Assembly: GCF_000427825.1 (NCBI RefSeq)
Contig: NZ_ATYT01000003.1
Location: 386,156-450,155 of the forward strand
DNA: 64,000 nt
Direction of reading: 5' to 3'
From: Thermocrispum municipale DSM 44069
GTDB taxonomy: Bacteria > Actinomycetota > Actinomycetes > Mycobacteriales > Pseudonocardiaceae
Part shown: positions 23,301 to 32,809 of the stretch, piece after piece
Layout: each line of letters begins with the position of its first letter
How positions within the stretch are numbered: position 1 is the stretch's first letter
Notes under the pieces: generated by a model
What the model saw: only the letters and a program-made list of their open reading frames with translations
What the model was told of the DNA's origin: nothing
The model's database searches: none
Program-made: the position numbers and the translations under genes

Positions 23301-24077
23301 TCAGGCGAGCAGCGGGAACTCGGCGCGCGGAATCCGGCTGGCCGCCGCGGTGTCGATCAGCCACCGCGTACGAACCTGCCCACTGACGCCGGCCACCGGA
23401 ATCTGCACTTCGCCCGCACCCGACAACGCCAGTGCCACCGCGTCTGCCTTCGCCTCACCTGCGGTGATGACCCAGACCTCGGCCGCCCGCCGGATGGCAG
23501 GCAGCGTCAGCGAGATCCTCGTCGGCGGCGGCTTCGGGCAGTTCCGCACGGCGACCACGGTGCTGTTCACCGCGTACACCGCGGGCGACTCGGGGAAGAT
23601 CGACGCCGTGTGGCCCTCGCCGCCCATCCCCAGCAGGAGCAGATCGAAAACCGGCACGCCGCGGTGGTGACTGCGCTGGGCGTGCTCGTCGAGCAGCTCG
23701 GCGTAGGCTGCCGCAGCCGCCTCGGGATCGTCACCGAACGGACCGTCCGACGGCGCCATCGCGTGCACGCGCTCGGGGTCGACCGGCACATGGTCCAGCA
23801 ACGCCTGGCGCGCCTGCAGCTCGTTGCGCTCGGGGTCGTCGGCGGGCACGAACCGTTCGTCGCCCCAGTAGATGTCGACGTTGGCCCAGTCGACCGCGTC
23901 GCAGGCGGGGGAGCGGCGCAACTGCTCCAGCATCGCGATCCCGACGCCGCCACCGGTCAACACCACCGACGCCGAGCCTTTCGCCGCTTGCACGTCGACC
24001 AGTTTGGTCACCAGCCGCGCCGCACTGGCGGCCGCGAGCGACTCGGCATTGCGATGCACCACGATCTGTCGGCTCAC
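23301..24077 (-). CDS. pgl: 6-phosphogluconolactonase
   Basis: Hydrolyses 6-phosphogluconolactone, step two of the oxidative pentose phosphate pathway. 258 residues of the NagB/DevB-like family. Motifs are VVLTGGGVGIAMLEQL (phosphate loop, residues ~38-53), WANVDIYWGDERFVPADDPERNE (family signature, ~64-86), LLLLGMGGEGHTASIFP (~150) and the C-terminal ITAGEAKADAV. The GTG start at 24077 overlaps the opcA stop by 4 nt. It is the last gene of the tkt-tal-pgi-zwf-opcA-pgl operon, directly after the G6PDH gene pair whose product it consumes. Confidence 0.95.
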   Translation of the reverse strand: MSRQIVVHRNAESLAAASAARLVTKLVDVQAAKGSASVVLTGGGVGIAMLEQLRRSPACDAVDWANVDIYWGDERFVPADDPERNELQARQALLDHVPVDPERVHAMAPSDGPFGDDPEAAAAAYAELLDEHAQRSHHRGVPVFDLLLLGMGGEGHTASIFPESPAVYAVNSTVVAVRNCPKPPPTRISLTLPAIRRAAEVWVITAGEAKADAVALALSGAGEVQIPVAGVSGQVRTRWLIDTAAASRIPRAEFPLLA

Positions 24078-25015
24078 GCAGCCCCTGCCTTCCTCCTGGC
24101 CTTCAGCAGCCGCAAGCCGGCGAGCGCACGAGCGTAGATCTCGTCGGGATCCAACCGGTGCAGCTCCTCGGTCAACACGTCCGACACGCTGCGTCGCTGC
24201 AACGCGATCCGCCGCGTGGGCTGACCGGGCTGGGTCAACGTGCCGATGCGGCCGTCCGGCCGGTACAGCTCGATCGGGCCGGAGTCCCGCTCCAGCCGCA
24301 CTCCCACGATGCCTTGCTCGCCTTCAGCGGCCTTGACCCGATCCACCGGTACGCGCAGATAGTCGGCCAGCCACCCGGCCAGCAGTTCGGTGGACGGCGA
24401 GTCCGCCTGACCGGTGACCGTCGCGCTGGTGACCGGCTCGTACGGCGGCAGATCCAGTGCGGCCACCAACTGGGCACGCCACAGCGTCAACCTGGTCCAC
24501 GCCAAGTCGGTGTCGCCTTCTGCGTAGTGCTCGGCCCGGGCCCGCAACGCCCGCACCGGTTGTTTCTCGGCGGCCGAGTCGGTGATGCGCCGCTGCGCAA
24601 GCGCGCCGAGGGGGTCGGCTGCCGGATTCCGTGGGCCGTGTCCCGGCCACCACGTCACGATCGGGGCGTCGGGCAGCAGCAGCGGCACCACAGCCGAATC
24701 GGCTTGGCGGGCCAGCGCTCCGTACAGCCGCAGGACGATCACCTCACCGGCACCGGCGTCGCCTCCGACCCGGATCTGCGCGTCGATCCGTGGGGCAGCC
24801 GAGCGCGAGCCGCGGGCGGCGACGATGATGCGGGCGGGATGCATGCGCGAGGCGTCGTTGGCGGCCTCGATCGCATCCTCCAGCTCCACGGAGTCGTCCG
24901 TGGCGATCACCAGCGTCAGCACCCGCCCGAGCGCGACCGCGCCGCCGCGCATCCGCAGGTCGACCAGCTTGGCGTTCAGTTGCGATGTCGTGGTGGACGG
25001 CAAGTCGATGATCAC
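24074..25015 (-). CDS. opcA: glucose-6-phosphate dehydrogenase assembly protein OpcA
   Basis: Accessory protein needed for assembly or redox activation of G6PDH, first defined in cyanobacteria and present in most Actinobacteria. 313 residues. The sequence starts MIIDLPSTTTSQLNAKLVDLR and continues VLTLVIATDD, SRMHPARIIVAARG, the RLYG segment and VVPLLLPDAPIVTWWPGHGP (~108-128), all typical of actinobacterial OpcA. It ends in a helical, basic C-terminus. GTG start at 25015, overlapping zwf by 4 nt; its stop overlaps pgl. The invariable zwf-opcA-pgl order supports the call. Confidence 0.93.
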   Translation of the reverse strand: MIIDLPSTTTSQLNAKLVDLRMRGGAVALGRVLTLVIATDDSVELEDAIEAANDASRMHPARIIVAARGSRSAAPRIDAQIRVGGDAGAGEVIVLRLYGALARQADSAVVPLLLPDAPIVTWWPGHGPRNPAADPLGALAQRRITDSAAEKQPVRALRARAEHYAEGDTDLAWTRLTLWRAQLVAALDLPPYEPVTSATVTGQADSPSTELLAGWLADYLRVPVDRVKAAEGEQGIVGVRLERDSGPIELYRPDGRIGTLTQPGQPTRRIALQRRSVSDVLTEELHRLDPDEIYARALAGLRLLKARRKAGAA

Positions 25016-26550
25016 GGCCGCCTCCAGTGACGTCCGGAACGAGCCAGGATCGCGTCCGCGCTGGGCGGACCCCAGCTACCCGGCGCGTACGGCTCCGGCT
25101 TGCCCGAGCGGGCCCAGTGCTCCAGCACCGGGTCCAGGATCTGCCAGGACAGCTCGACTTCCTCGTTCGCCGGGAACAGGGACGGTTCGCCGAGCAGCAC
25201 GTCGAGGATCAGCCGCTCGTAGGCCTCCGGCGAGGACTCGGTGAACGCGTGCCCGTAACCGAAGTCCATCGTCACGTCGCGGACTTCCATGGTCGACCCC
25301 GGCACCTTCGACCCGAAGCGCAGCGTGACGCCCTCGTCCGGCTGCACCCGGATGACCAGGGCGTTCTGGCCGAGCTCTTCGGTCGCGGTGTGATCGAACG
25401 GCAGGTGCGGCGCCCGTTTGAAGATCACCGCGATCTCGGTGACGCGCCGACCCAGCCGCTTGCCCGTGCGCAGGTAGAACGGCACCCCGGCCCACCGGCG
25501 GTTCTGCACCGCGAGCGTGACCGCCGCGTAGGTCTCGGTGGTCGAGTCCGGCGCGAAGCCTTCCTCCTCCAGCAGGCCGCGCACCTTGACACCGCCTTGC
25601 CAACCACCCGCGTACTGGCCGCGGGCCGTGGTCTGGTCGAACGGGCCGACCGCCTTGGTGGCGCGCAGCACCTTGACCTTCTCCGCGCGCAGCTGCGACG
25701 GCTCGAACGACAGCGGCTCCTCCATCGCGGTGAACGCCAGCAGCTGCAGCAGGTGGTTCTGGATCACGTCCCGGGCCGCGCCGATGCCGTCGTAGTAGCC
25801 CGCGCGCCCGGCCAGGCCGATGTCCTCGGCCATGGTGATCTGCACGTGGTCGACGTAGTTGGCGTTCCAGATCGGTTCGAACAGCTGGTTGGCGAACCGC
25901 AACGCCAGGATGTTCTGCACCGTCTCCTTGCCGAGGTAGTGGTCGATGCGGAACACCGACTCCTCCTCGAACACGGCGTTGACCACCCGGTTCAGCTCCC
26001 TGGCGGAGGCCAGATCGTGCCCGAACGGCTTCTCGATGACCACGCGCCGCCACACATTCGGCGGCTGGTCCCCACCGGCCAGTCCGTGCTCGGCCAGCTG
26101 CTGGGTGACGGTCGGGAACGCCGCCGGCGGAATCGACAGGTAGAACGCGTGATTGCCGCCGGTGCCGCGCTCCTCGTCCAGCGCGGCCACCGTCTTGGCC
26201 AGCCGCGCGAACGCCTCGTCGTCGTCGAAACTGCCCGGCACGAACCGGAGCCCTTCGGCCAGCCGGGCCCACACCGACTCCTTGAACGGGGTGCGGGCGT
26301 GCTCCCGCACCGCGTCGTGCACCTGCTGACCGAAGTCCTGGTCCGCCCAGTCCCGGCGGGCGAAGCCGACCAACGAGAATCCGGGCGGCAGCAGACCGCG
26401 ATTGGCCAGGTCGTAGACCGCGGGCATCAGTTTCTTGCGCGACAGGTCCCCGGTCACACCGAAGATCACCAGGCCGCACGGCCCGGCGATGCGCGGCAGC
26501 CGTTTGTCGCGCTCGTCGCGCAGCGGGTTGACCCAGTTCTGCGGCTTCAC
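25012..26550 (-). CDS. zwf: glucose-6-phosphate 1-dehydrogenase
   Basis: First enzyme of the oxidative pentose phosphate pathway, producing NADPH. 512 residues. The coenzyme-binding motif is FGVTGDLSRKKLMPAVYDL (~residues 29-47). The active-site signature RIDHYLGKETVQN (~195-207) holds the catalytic His and substrate Lys. Other G6PDH hallmarks are NRWAGVPFYLRTGKRL and YERLILDVLLGE. The GTG start at 26550 overlaps the pgi stop (GTGA). Coupling with opcA downstream suggests the dehydrogenase and its assembly factor are made in fixed ratio. Confidence 0.97.
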   Translation of the reverse strand: MKPQNWVNPLRDERDKRLPRIAGPCGLVIFGVTGDLSRKKLMPAVYDLANRGLLPPGFSLVGFARRDWADQDFGQQVHDAVREHARTPFKESVWARLAEGLRFVPGSFDDDEAFARLAKTVAALDEERGTGGNHAFYLSIPPAAFPTVTQQLAEHGLAGGDQPPNVWRRVVIEKPFGHDLASARELNRVVNAVFEEESVFRIDHYLGKETVQNILALRFANQLFEPIWNANYVDHVQITMAEDIGLAGRAGYYDGIGAARDVIQNHLLQLLAFTAMEEPLSFEPSQLRAEKVKVLRATKAVGPFDQTTARGQYAGGWQGGVKVRGLLEEEGFAPDSTTETYAAVTLAVQNRRWAGVPFYLRTGKRLGRRVTEIAVIFKRAPHLPFDHTATEELGQNALVIRVQPDEGVTLRFGSKVPGSTMEVRDVTMDFGYGHAFTESSPEAYERLILDVLLGEPSLFPANEEVELSWQILDPVLEHWARSGKPEPYAPGSWGPPSADAILARSGRHWRRP

Positions 26551-28148
26551 AGCGCCTGAACCGCCCGGACGAGGTCGGCGAGCCCGGCGGCTCGATCGGT
26601 CAGATGCAGGCGGAGGACGGGCCGGCCCAACTCGCTGAGCACCTGCCCGTCACCGAGCGCCTGGGCCAGCTGCAGCTCGCCGAGCGAGTACGGCCGGTCG
26701 GGCACGTCGATGTCCTCCGGTGACGCGCCGGTGATCTGCAGGAACACACCGTTCGGGTGGCCACCCTTGTGGTACTGGCCGGTGCTGTGCAGGAAACGTG
26801 GGCCCCAGCCGAACGTGACCTGCTGACCGGTGCGCTTGGCCAGCTCGCTGCGCAGCAGGGACGCCGACGCGTCGTCCTCCCGGTCCAGGTACGCCTGCAC
26901 CGCGACGTAGCCGCGCTCGGGGATCAGGTCGACGAACTGGCGCAGCACCTCTTCCAGGCCACCGTCCACGCTCACGCCGGGGCCAGGATGGACCTCGACC
27001 GCTCCGTCGGTGAGCGCCGGGGTGGGTTGCTCGGTGCCGGGGGAGTCGAGCAGCCCGCGGGCGGCCTTCTTCGCCGCCTCCACGTCGGGCTGGTCGAACG
27101 GATTGATGCCCAGCAGGTTGCCGAGCAGCGCGGTGACGTACTCCCAGAACAGGAACTGCTCACCCAGCTGCAGATTCACCGTCACGGCCGCGGCATCGGT
27201 CGGCTCACCGATGGCGACCGTGGTGGCGTCGGCGCCCGCGTCGGCGAAGCCGTGCGACGCCGTCGACTCCACGATGACCGGCAGCACGCCGGTGCCGTCC
27301 TTCCCGGTCGACTCGGCGATGAGCTGCTCGATCCAGTCACCGAGACCCTTGACGAACGTGTCGTGGTCGGCGATCACCAACTTCTCGGCACCCTGGTCGT
27401 GCGCGGCGCCGAGGGCGGCCGCCAACCGGATCGCCGGATTCTGCGGGTCGTCACTGGCCAGCGTCTCCCGGATGACCGCCGCCTGGTCCAGCAGACGTGC
27501 GATGTCGGCACCGGCAAGCCCAGCAGGAACCAGACCGAACGCCGACAGCGCGGAGTACCGGCCGCCCACGTTCGGATCGGCCAGGAAGATCCGCCGGTAG
27601 TTCTCCTTCTCCGCCAGTTCCGCCAACGGCGACCCCGGGTCGGTCACCACGATCATCCGGCTCGCCGGGTCGATGCCCGAGTCCTCGAACGCCTTGGCGA
27701 AGATGCGGCGCTGGCTGTCGGTCTCCACCGTGGTGCCGGACTTCGACGACACCACCAGCACCGTGCGCGCAAGATCGCCGGCCAGCGCATCGGCGACCTG
27801 ACCGGGGTCGGTGGTGTCCAGGATGGTCAGCGAGACACCTTCGGTCCGGCTGATCACCTCCGGAGCGAGCGACGAGCCGCCCATGCCGGCCAGCACGACG
27901 CGCTCGATCCCTTCACCGGCCAGCTCGGAGCGCAGCGTCGCCACGTCACCGATGAGGTCACGCGAGGTCGCGTGCAGCTTGGTCCAGCCGAGCCGGATCG
28001 CCGCCTCGGACTCCGCCTTCGGGCCCCACAGCGTGGGATCCTGCTGGCTGATCCGGGACGCGGCCCGCTGTTCGACCAGCCGCTGAACATGGCCTTCGGC
28101 AGCCGCCGCGAGATCGGCGGCGATCGTCACGCTGTCGGACACTCTCAC
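26547..28148 (-). CDS. pgi: glucose-6-phosphate isomerase (actinobacterial tal-linked type)
   Basis: Interconverts glucose-6-phosphate and fructose-6-phosphate, recycling pentose-phosphate output to the zwf substrate. 533 residues; two SIS domains are visible. The phosphosugar-binding motif [15 protein letters not shown] lies at residues ~135-150, with the preceding [15 protein letters not shown]. The second domain carries [17 protein letters not shown] and [15 protein letters not shown]. It belongs to the subfamily found next to, or fused with, transaldolase in Actinobacteria and Cyanobacteria rather than the classical E. coli-length enzyme. I use GTG 28148, which overlaps the tal stop by 4 nt like every other junction in this operon; GTG 28142 is an alternative giving MSDSVTI. 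Confidence 0.92.
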   Translation of the reverse strand: MRVSDSVTIAADLAAAAEGHVQRLVEQRAASRISQQDPTLWGPKAESEAAIRLGWTKLHATSRDLIGDVATLRSELAGEGIERVVLAGMGGSSLAPEVISRTEGVSLTILDTTDPGQVADALAGDLARTVLVVSSKSGTTVETDSQRRIFAKAFEDSGIDPASRMIVVTDPGSPLAELAEKENYRRIFLADPNVGGRYSALSAFGLVPAGLAGADIARLLDQAAVIRETLASDDPQNPAIRLAAALGAAHDQGAEKLVIADHDTFVKGLGDWIEQLIAESTGKDGTGVLPVIVESTASHGFADAGADATTVAIGEPTDAAAVTVNLQLGEQFLFWEYVTALLGNLLGINPFDQPDVEAAKKAARGLLDSPGTEQPTPALTDGAVEVHPGPGVSVDGGLEEVLRQFVDLIPERGYVAVQAYLDREDDASASLLRSELAKRTGQQVTFGWGPRFLHSTGQYHKGGHPNGVFLQITGASPEDIDVPDRPYSLGELQLAQALGDGQVLSELGRPVLRLHLTDRAAGLADLVRAVQAL

Positions 28149-29251
28149 CCCTCGCTGGCCGCAACGAGTTGGTTGTTCACCGTCTCGAGCAGCTCGGACC
28201 ACGATTTGTCGAACTTGCTGACGCCTTCGTCCTCCAGCACCCGGAAGACGTCGTCGAGGTCGACCCCGACGTCGGCCAGCCGCTGGAACACCTCGTCCGG
28301 GTCGCTGTCGTCGGAAGCCTCGAGCTTGGCGTGATCGGCCGCCGCCAACAGCGTCTTCTCCGGCATGGTGTTGACCGTACCCGGATAGATCAACTCGTCG
28401 ATGTACAGCGTGTCGGAGTAGTCCGGGTTCTTCGTGCCGGTGGAGGCCCACAACGGGCGCTGCGGCTTCGCACCCGCCTTCTCCAACGCCTGCCACCGTT
28501 CCCCGGCGAAGACCTCCTGGTAAGCCGCCCACGCACGCCGGGCGTTGGCGACCGCTCCCTTGCCGAGCAGGGCCTTCGCCTCGTCGGTACCGATCTCCTC
28601 GAGCCGCTTGTCGATCTCGGTGTCCACCCGGGAGACGAAGAACGACGCCACCGAGTGGATCGTGCTCAGGTCGTGGCCGTTGGCCTTGGCCTGCTCCATC
28701 CCGGCGAAGAATGCTTCCATCACCTGGCGGTACCGGTCGATGGAGAAGATCAGCGTGACGTTGACGCTGACGCCCTCGGCCAGCACCCGGGTGATCGCGG
28801 GCAGGCCCTCCTCGGTGGCGGGGATCTTCACCAGCAGGTTGGGCCGGTCGATCGTCTTGGCCAGATCGAGCGCCTCGATCACCGTCTTCTCGGCGTCGCG
28901 CGCCATGCGCGGGTCCACCTCGATGGACACCCGGCCGTCGACGCCGTGGGTGGCCTCGAAGGTCTCTCGGAACACGTCGCAGGCGTTGCGCACGTCGGTG
29001 GTGGTGAGTTCCCGCACCGCCTGCTCCAGGTCGGCGCCGCGCTTGGCGAGCTCGCGGACCTGCTCGTTGTACGTCTCGCCGTTGGCCAACGCGTTGGCGA
29101 AGATGGTCGGGTTGGTGGTCACGCCGACGACGTGCTGCTCGCTGATCAGCTCGGCCAGGTTGCCGGACGTGATGCGCTCGCGGGACAAATCGTCCAGCCA
29201 GATCGAGACCCCTGCGGCGGACAGGCCGGTCAGGCGAGTGGGGGAGGTCAT
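28145..29251 (-). CDS. tal: transaldolase
   Basis: Transfers a dihydroxyacetone unit between sugar phosphates in the non-oxidative pentose phosphate pathway. 368 residues, as usual for the actinobacterial TalB-like subfamily. Key segments are [14 protein letters not shown] (N-terminus), [15 protein letters not shown] (~residues 45-59), the Schiff-base Lys in [16 protein letters not shown] (~140) and [21 protein letters not shown] chose ATG 29251, preceded by GAAGGG at Shine-Dalgarno distance; ATG 29269, which overlaps the tkt stop (ATGA) and adds six residues, is equally in keeping with the operon's overlap habit. Its stop overlaps pgi. Confidence 0.95.
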   Translation of the reverse strand: MTSPTRLTGLSAAGVSIWLDDLSRERITSGNLAELISEQHVVGVTTNPTIFANALANGETYNEQVRELAKRGADLEQAVRELTTTDVRNACDVFRETFEATHGVDGRVSIEVDPRMARDAEKTVIEALDLAKTIDRPNLLVKIPATEEGLPAITRVLAEGVSVNVTLIFSIDRYRQVMEAFFAGMEQAKANGHDLSTIHSVASFFVSRVDTEIDKRLEEIGTDEAKALLGKGAVANARRAWAAYQEVFAGERWQALEKAGAKPQRPLWASTGTKNPDYSDTLYIDELIYPGTVNTMPEKTLLAAADHAKLEASDDSDPDEVFQRLADVGVDLDDVFRVLEDEGVSKFDKSWSELLETVNNQLVAASEG

Positions 29252-29265
29252 GGTGGTGTTGCCCT

Positions 29266-31383
29266 TCATCCGTTGCGCTGCTTGACGTTCTCTACCGACC
29301 GCTTGGCGGCCTTCACCACGGCGTCCGCGGTGATACCGAACTCGGTGAACAGCGTCTGCCAGTCGGCCGACGCGCCGAAGTGCTCGATGCCGACGACCTC
29401 GCCGGTGTCCCCGACGAACCGGTGCCACGGCTGGGCGATGCCCGCCTCGACTGCGACCCGGGCCCGCACGTTCGGCGGGAGGACCGACTCGCGATAGGAC
29501 TGATCCTGCGCGTCGAACCACTCCACGCACGGCATCGAGACCACGCGAGCGGCGATGCCCTCGGTGGCCAGCGTCTTCGCCGCCTGGACCGCCAGCTGCA
29601 CCTCCGACCCGGTCGCGATCAGAATGACGTGCTCGTCCTCCGGTTTGCCGTAATCGCCGAGGACGTAACCTCCCTTGGCGACGCCGTCGGCCGACGTGTT
29701 CTCAAGAACAGGAACGTCCTGCCGGGTCAGGGCAATTCCCGTGGGGGCGTCGGTGATCTCCAGCGCGCGCCGCCACACCGCAGCCGTCTCGTTCGCATCC
29801 GCCGGACGCGCCACGTTCAATCCCGGGATGGCCCGCAGGGCGGCCAGGTGCTCGATCGGCTGGTGGGTCGGACCGTCCTCGCCGAGGCCGATCGAGTCGT
29901 GCGTCCACACGTAGATGACCGGCTGCTTCATCAGCGCGGCCAGCCGCACCGCGGGACGCATGTAGTCGGAGAAGATCAGGAACGTGCCGCCGTACGGCCG
30001 GGTGCCGCCGTGCAGCGCGATGCCGTTGAGGATCGAGCCCATCGCGTGCTCGCGCACCCCGAAGTGCAGGTTGCGGCCGTAGGGGCTGGCCTTGAACATC
30101 CCGGTGCTGGCCTTCTCCGGGCCGAACGACTCGGCGTCGGAGATCAGGGTGTTGTTGCTCCCCGCCAGGTCGGCCGAGCCGCCCCACAGTTCGGGTAGCA
30201 CGTCGGCGACCGCGTTGATCACCGCACCGGAGGCCTTGCGCGTGGCGATGCCCTTCTCGTCCGGCTCCCAGCTGGGCAGCGCGTCGGTCCAGCCCGCGGG
30301 CAGCTCACGGGTGGCCAGCCGGTCGAACAACTTCTTGCGCTCGGGGTTGGCCTCGGCCCACGCGTCGAACGTCTGCTGCCACGCGGCGTGAGCCTCCTTG
30401 CCGCGGTTCACCGCCTTACGGGTGTGCGCCAGCACCTCGTCCTCGACCACGAAGTGCTGCTCCGGGTCGAAGCCGAGGATCTCCTTGACCGCGGCGACCT
30501 CTTCCTCACCCAGCGCGGCGCCGTGCGCCTTGCCGGTGTTCTGCAGCTTCGGCGCCGGGTAGCCGATGATCGTGCGCAGCATGATCAGCGACGGGCGACC
30601 GGTCTCGGCGCGCGCTTGCGCGAGCGCCTCCTCGATGGCCACGACGTCCTCGCCGCCCTCGACGACCTGGACGTGCCAGCCGTAGGCCTCGTAGCGGGCC
30701 GCGGTGTCCTCGGACAGCGCGATCGACGTGTCGTCCTCGATGGAGATCTTGTTGTCGTCGTAGATCACCACCAGGTTGCCCAGCTCCTGACGGCCGGCCA
30801 GCGACGACGCCTCCGACGTCACGCCCTCTTCGATGTCACCGTCGGAGGCGATCACGTAGATGTAATGGTCGAACGGGCTCTCGCCCGGCGCCGCGTCCGG
30901 GTCGAACAAGCCGCGCTCCCGGCGGGCGGCCATCGCCATGCCCACCGCGTTCGCCAGCCCCTGGCCGAGCGGGCCGGTCGTGGTCTCCACGCCTGCGGTG
31001 TGCCCGTACTCCGGGTGGCCGGGTGTGCGGGAGCCCCACTTGCGCAGCTGCTTGAGGTCCTCCACCTCCAGGCCGTAGCCGGCCAGGAAGAGCTGGATGT
31101 AGAGCGTGAGGCTGCTGTGCCCGGCGGAGAGCACGAAGCGGTCGCGGCCGGTCCAGTTCGGGTCCGTCGGGTCGTGCCGCATCACGCGCTGGAACAGCGT
31201 GTAGGCCGTCGGGGCGAGCGACATCGCGGTGCCGGGGTGGCCGCTTCCGCAGTGCTGGACCGCGTCGGCGGCCAGCACCCGGATGGTGTCCACGGCCCGG
31301 GTGTCGATGTCGGTCCAGTCGGCCGGGTAGTTGCGGCGGACCAGAGGGTTGTCGGTGGTCTCGGGGGCTGCGCTGTCGGACAC
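29266..31383 (-). CDS. tkt: transketolase
   Basis: Thiamine-diphosphate enzyme moving two-carbon units between sugar phosphates. 705 residues. Markers are [18 protein letters not shown] (N-terminal ThDP domain, ~residue 37), [20 protein letters not shown], the ThDP motif [18 protein letters not shown] ending in [11 protein letters not shown], the PYR domain with [16 protein letters not shown] and [15 protein letters not shown], and a C-terminal domain with [12 protein letters not shown]. The start is set at GTG 31383 because the 21 codons upstream are not conserved; AAAAGG lies 12 nt before it. It heads the six-gene operon and is divergent from ctaB, with 323 bp between. Confidence 0.96.
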   Translation of the reverse strand: MSDSAAPETTDNPLVRRNYPADWTDIDTRAVDTIRVLAADAVQHCGSGHPGTAMSLAPTAYTLFQRVMRHDPTDPNWTGRDRFVLSAGHSSLTLYIQLFLAGYGLEVEDLKQLRKWGSRTPGHPEYGHTAGVETTTGPLGQGLANAVGMAMAARRERGLFDPDAAPGESPFDHYIYVIASDGDIEEGVTSEASSLAGRQELGNLVVIYDDNKISIEDDTSIALSEDTAARYEAYGWHVQVVEGGEDVVAIEEALAQARAETGRPSLIMLRTIIGYPAPKLQNTGKAHGAALGEEEVAAVKEILGFDPEQHFVVEDEVLAHTRKAVNRGKEAHAAWQQTFDAWAEANPERKKLFDRLATRELPAGWTDALPSWEPDEKGIATRKASGAVINAVADVLPELWGGSADLAGSNNTLISDAESFGPEKASTGMFKASPYGRNLHFGVREHAMGSILNGIALHGGTRPYGGTFLIFSDYMRPAVRLAALMKQPVIYVWTHDSIGLGEDGPTHQPIEHLAALRAIPGLNVARPADANETAAVWRRALEITDAPTGIALTRQDVPVLENTSADGVAKGGYVLGDYGKPEDEHVILIATGSEVQLAVQAAKTLATEGIAARVVSMPCVEWFDAQDQSYRESVLPPNVRARVAVEAGIAQPWHRFVGDTGEVVGIEHFGASADWQTLFTEFGITADAVVKAAKRSVENVKQRNG

Positions 31384-31706
31384 GAAGCCAGAACCTTTTC
31401 TCTCTACGGAAAGCGAGGACGGCGGGCATCCGGTGGCCGTGCTCAAGCGGGCGCTTGTGACGCGGATTCGTGCGTCGGGGCACCGATGCCCGGGCCGGTG
31501 CCATGCCGTGCCATGGCGGCCGTGTCCAGCCTAATGGAGGTGGGGTGTCCCGCGCAGCGCGCTGGCCCCTGGTGTGGGAAGCATCCTGGCGGGCCGACCC
31601 GGGCGGCCGTGCAAAGGCCGGTGGACTACGATCTGTGGTGGTCGCGGGCGTCCGACGACACCCGGACCGTTCCCAACCGACTTGTCACCGCAGCCCAGGG
31701 AGCGAT
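31384..31706. promoter_or_regulatory. divergent tkt / ctaB control region
   Basis: 323 bp without a supported gene. A minus-strand TAGGCT (31533-31528) could be the -10 of tkt with a ~138-nt leader. A plus-strand TACGAT (31626-31631) could be the -10 of ctaB with a leader of ~70 nt. Neither has a good -35. The palindrome GCCATGGC lies at 31510-31517. These are weak calls; the region must nevertheless hold both promoters. Confidence 0.4.
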
Positions 31707-32657
31707 ATGACGCTGGCGGGCACCACGCAGCGCTCCCGCGCCGAATCCACGCCCGGGCCCATCGGGCTCCGGCGCCGGATAGCTGGCTATCTCGCATTGG
31801 CCAAGCCGCGGGTGGTCGAGCTGCTGCTCGTCACCACCATCCCGGCCATGTTCCTGGCCGGGCGGGAGTTCCCCGACCCCCTGTTGGTGTTGTTCACCCT
31901 CGTCGGCGGCACGATGGCCGCCAGCAGTGCCAACGCGCTGAACTGCGTGCTGGACGCCGACATCGACAAGAAGATGAACCGCACTCGCCGGCGTCCGCTG
32001 GTGCGGGACGCGGTGTCGGTGCGCGGCGCGGCGGTGTTCGGTGTCGTGCTCGGGGTCGCCTCGTTCGTGCTGCTGTACGCCACGGTGAACTTGCTCGCCG
32101 CGGTGCTCGCGGTGGCGACGATCCTGTTCTACATCTTCGTCTACACGCTGCTGCTCAAGCGCAGGACGCCGCAGAACGTGGTGTGGGGTGGTGCCGCGGG
32201 CTGCATGCCGGTGGTGATCGGCTGGGCGGCCGTCACCGACACCGTCGAATGGCCCGCACTGGTGATGTTCGGCGTGATCTTCTTCTGGACGCCGCCGCAC
32301 ACGTGGGCGCTGGCGATGCGCTACCGCGAGGACTACGAGCGGGCAGGCGTGCCGATGCTGCCGGTGGTGGCCACGCCGCTGGCGGTGGCCCGGCAGATCC
32401 TCGTCTACTCGTGGGTCATGGTCGCCTGGACCTTGCTGTTGCTGCCTGCCACGTCGTGGCTGTACGGCACGTTCGCGGTCCTGGCCGGGGCGTGGTTCCT
32501 GTTCTACGCGCACCGCCTCTACCACGGCGTCCGGGCGGGCAGGCCCACCAAGCCGCTGTCGCTGTTCCACCGCTCCAACACGTACTTGATGATCGTCTTC
32601 GTGGCGATCGCGGTGGACTCGGCCATCGGGTTGCCGGTGCTGGGCCTGCCGTTCTGA
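31707..32657 (+). CDS. ctaB: protoheme IX farnesyltransferase
   Basis: Converts haem B to haem O by adding a farnesyl chain, the first step toward haem A of cytochrome c oxidase. This is a 316-residue UbiA-family protein with about eight transmembrane helices. The first prenyl-diphosphate motif is [23 protein letters not shown] (~residues 73-95). The second is in the loop after [29 protein letters not shown] (~residues 195-220). Both contain the expected Asp/Arg residues. ATG 31707 is preceded by AGGGAG. ctaA, the next enzyme, lies 5 kb downstream on the other strand, so the window has the full haem A branch. Confidence 0.95.
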   Translation: MTLAGTTQRSRAESTPGPIGLRRRIAGYLALAKPRVVELLLVTTIPAMFLAGREFPDPLLVLFTLVGGTMAASSANALNCVLDADIDKKMNRTRRRPLVRDAVSVRGAAVFGVVLGVASFVLLYATVNLLAAVLAVATILFYIFVYTLLLKRRTPQNVVWGGAAGCMPVVIGWAAVTDTVEWPALVMFGVIFFWTPPHTWALAMRYREDYERAGVPMLPVVATPLAVARQILVYSWVMVAWTLLLLPATSWLYGTFAVLAGAWFLFYAHRLYHGVRAGRPTKPLSLFHRSNTYLMIVFVAIAVDSAIGLPVLGLPF

Positions 32658-32809
32658 CCCGGCTGGGAACTCGTCCGCACATCCGATCGTTCGCCTGCAG
32701 CGGACCGGAAAAATCGGTACCGTGGATTGTTGGCCGTTCGGCCCCATAACTCGCTTGTCCCGACTCAAAATCCCGCTGCTTGCGCATTTCTCGTGAGGAT
32801 GGAGCTCTC

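Noticed and set aside
25027..28334. Long plus-strand frames opposite zwf and pgi
   Set aside because: Mirror images of conserved enzymes; no start signals or recognisable domains.
32658..32809. 19-bp rifamycin-associated element before the HelR-like gene
   Set aside because: No GGGGCTTGC-type inverted repeat is found in the interval.
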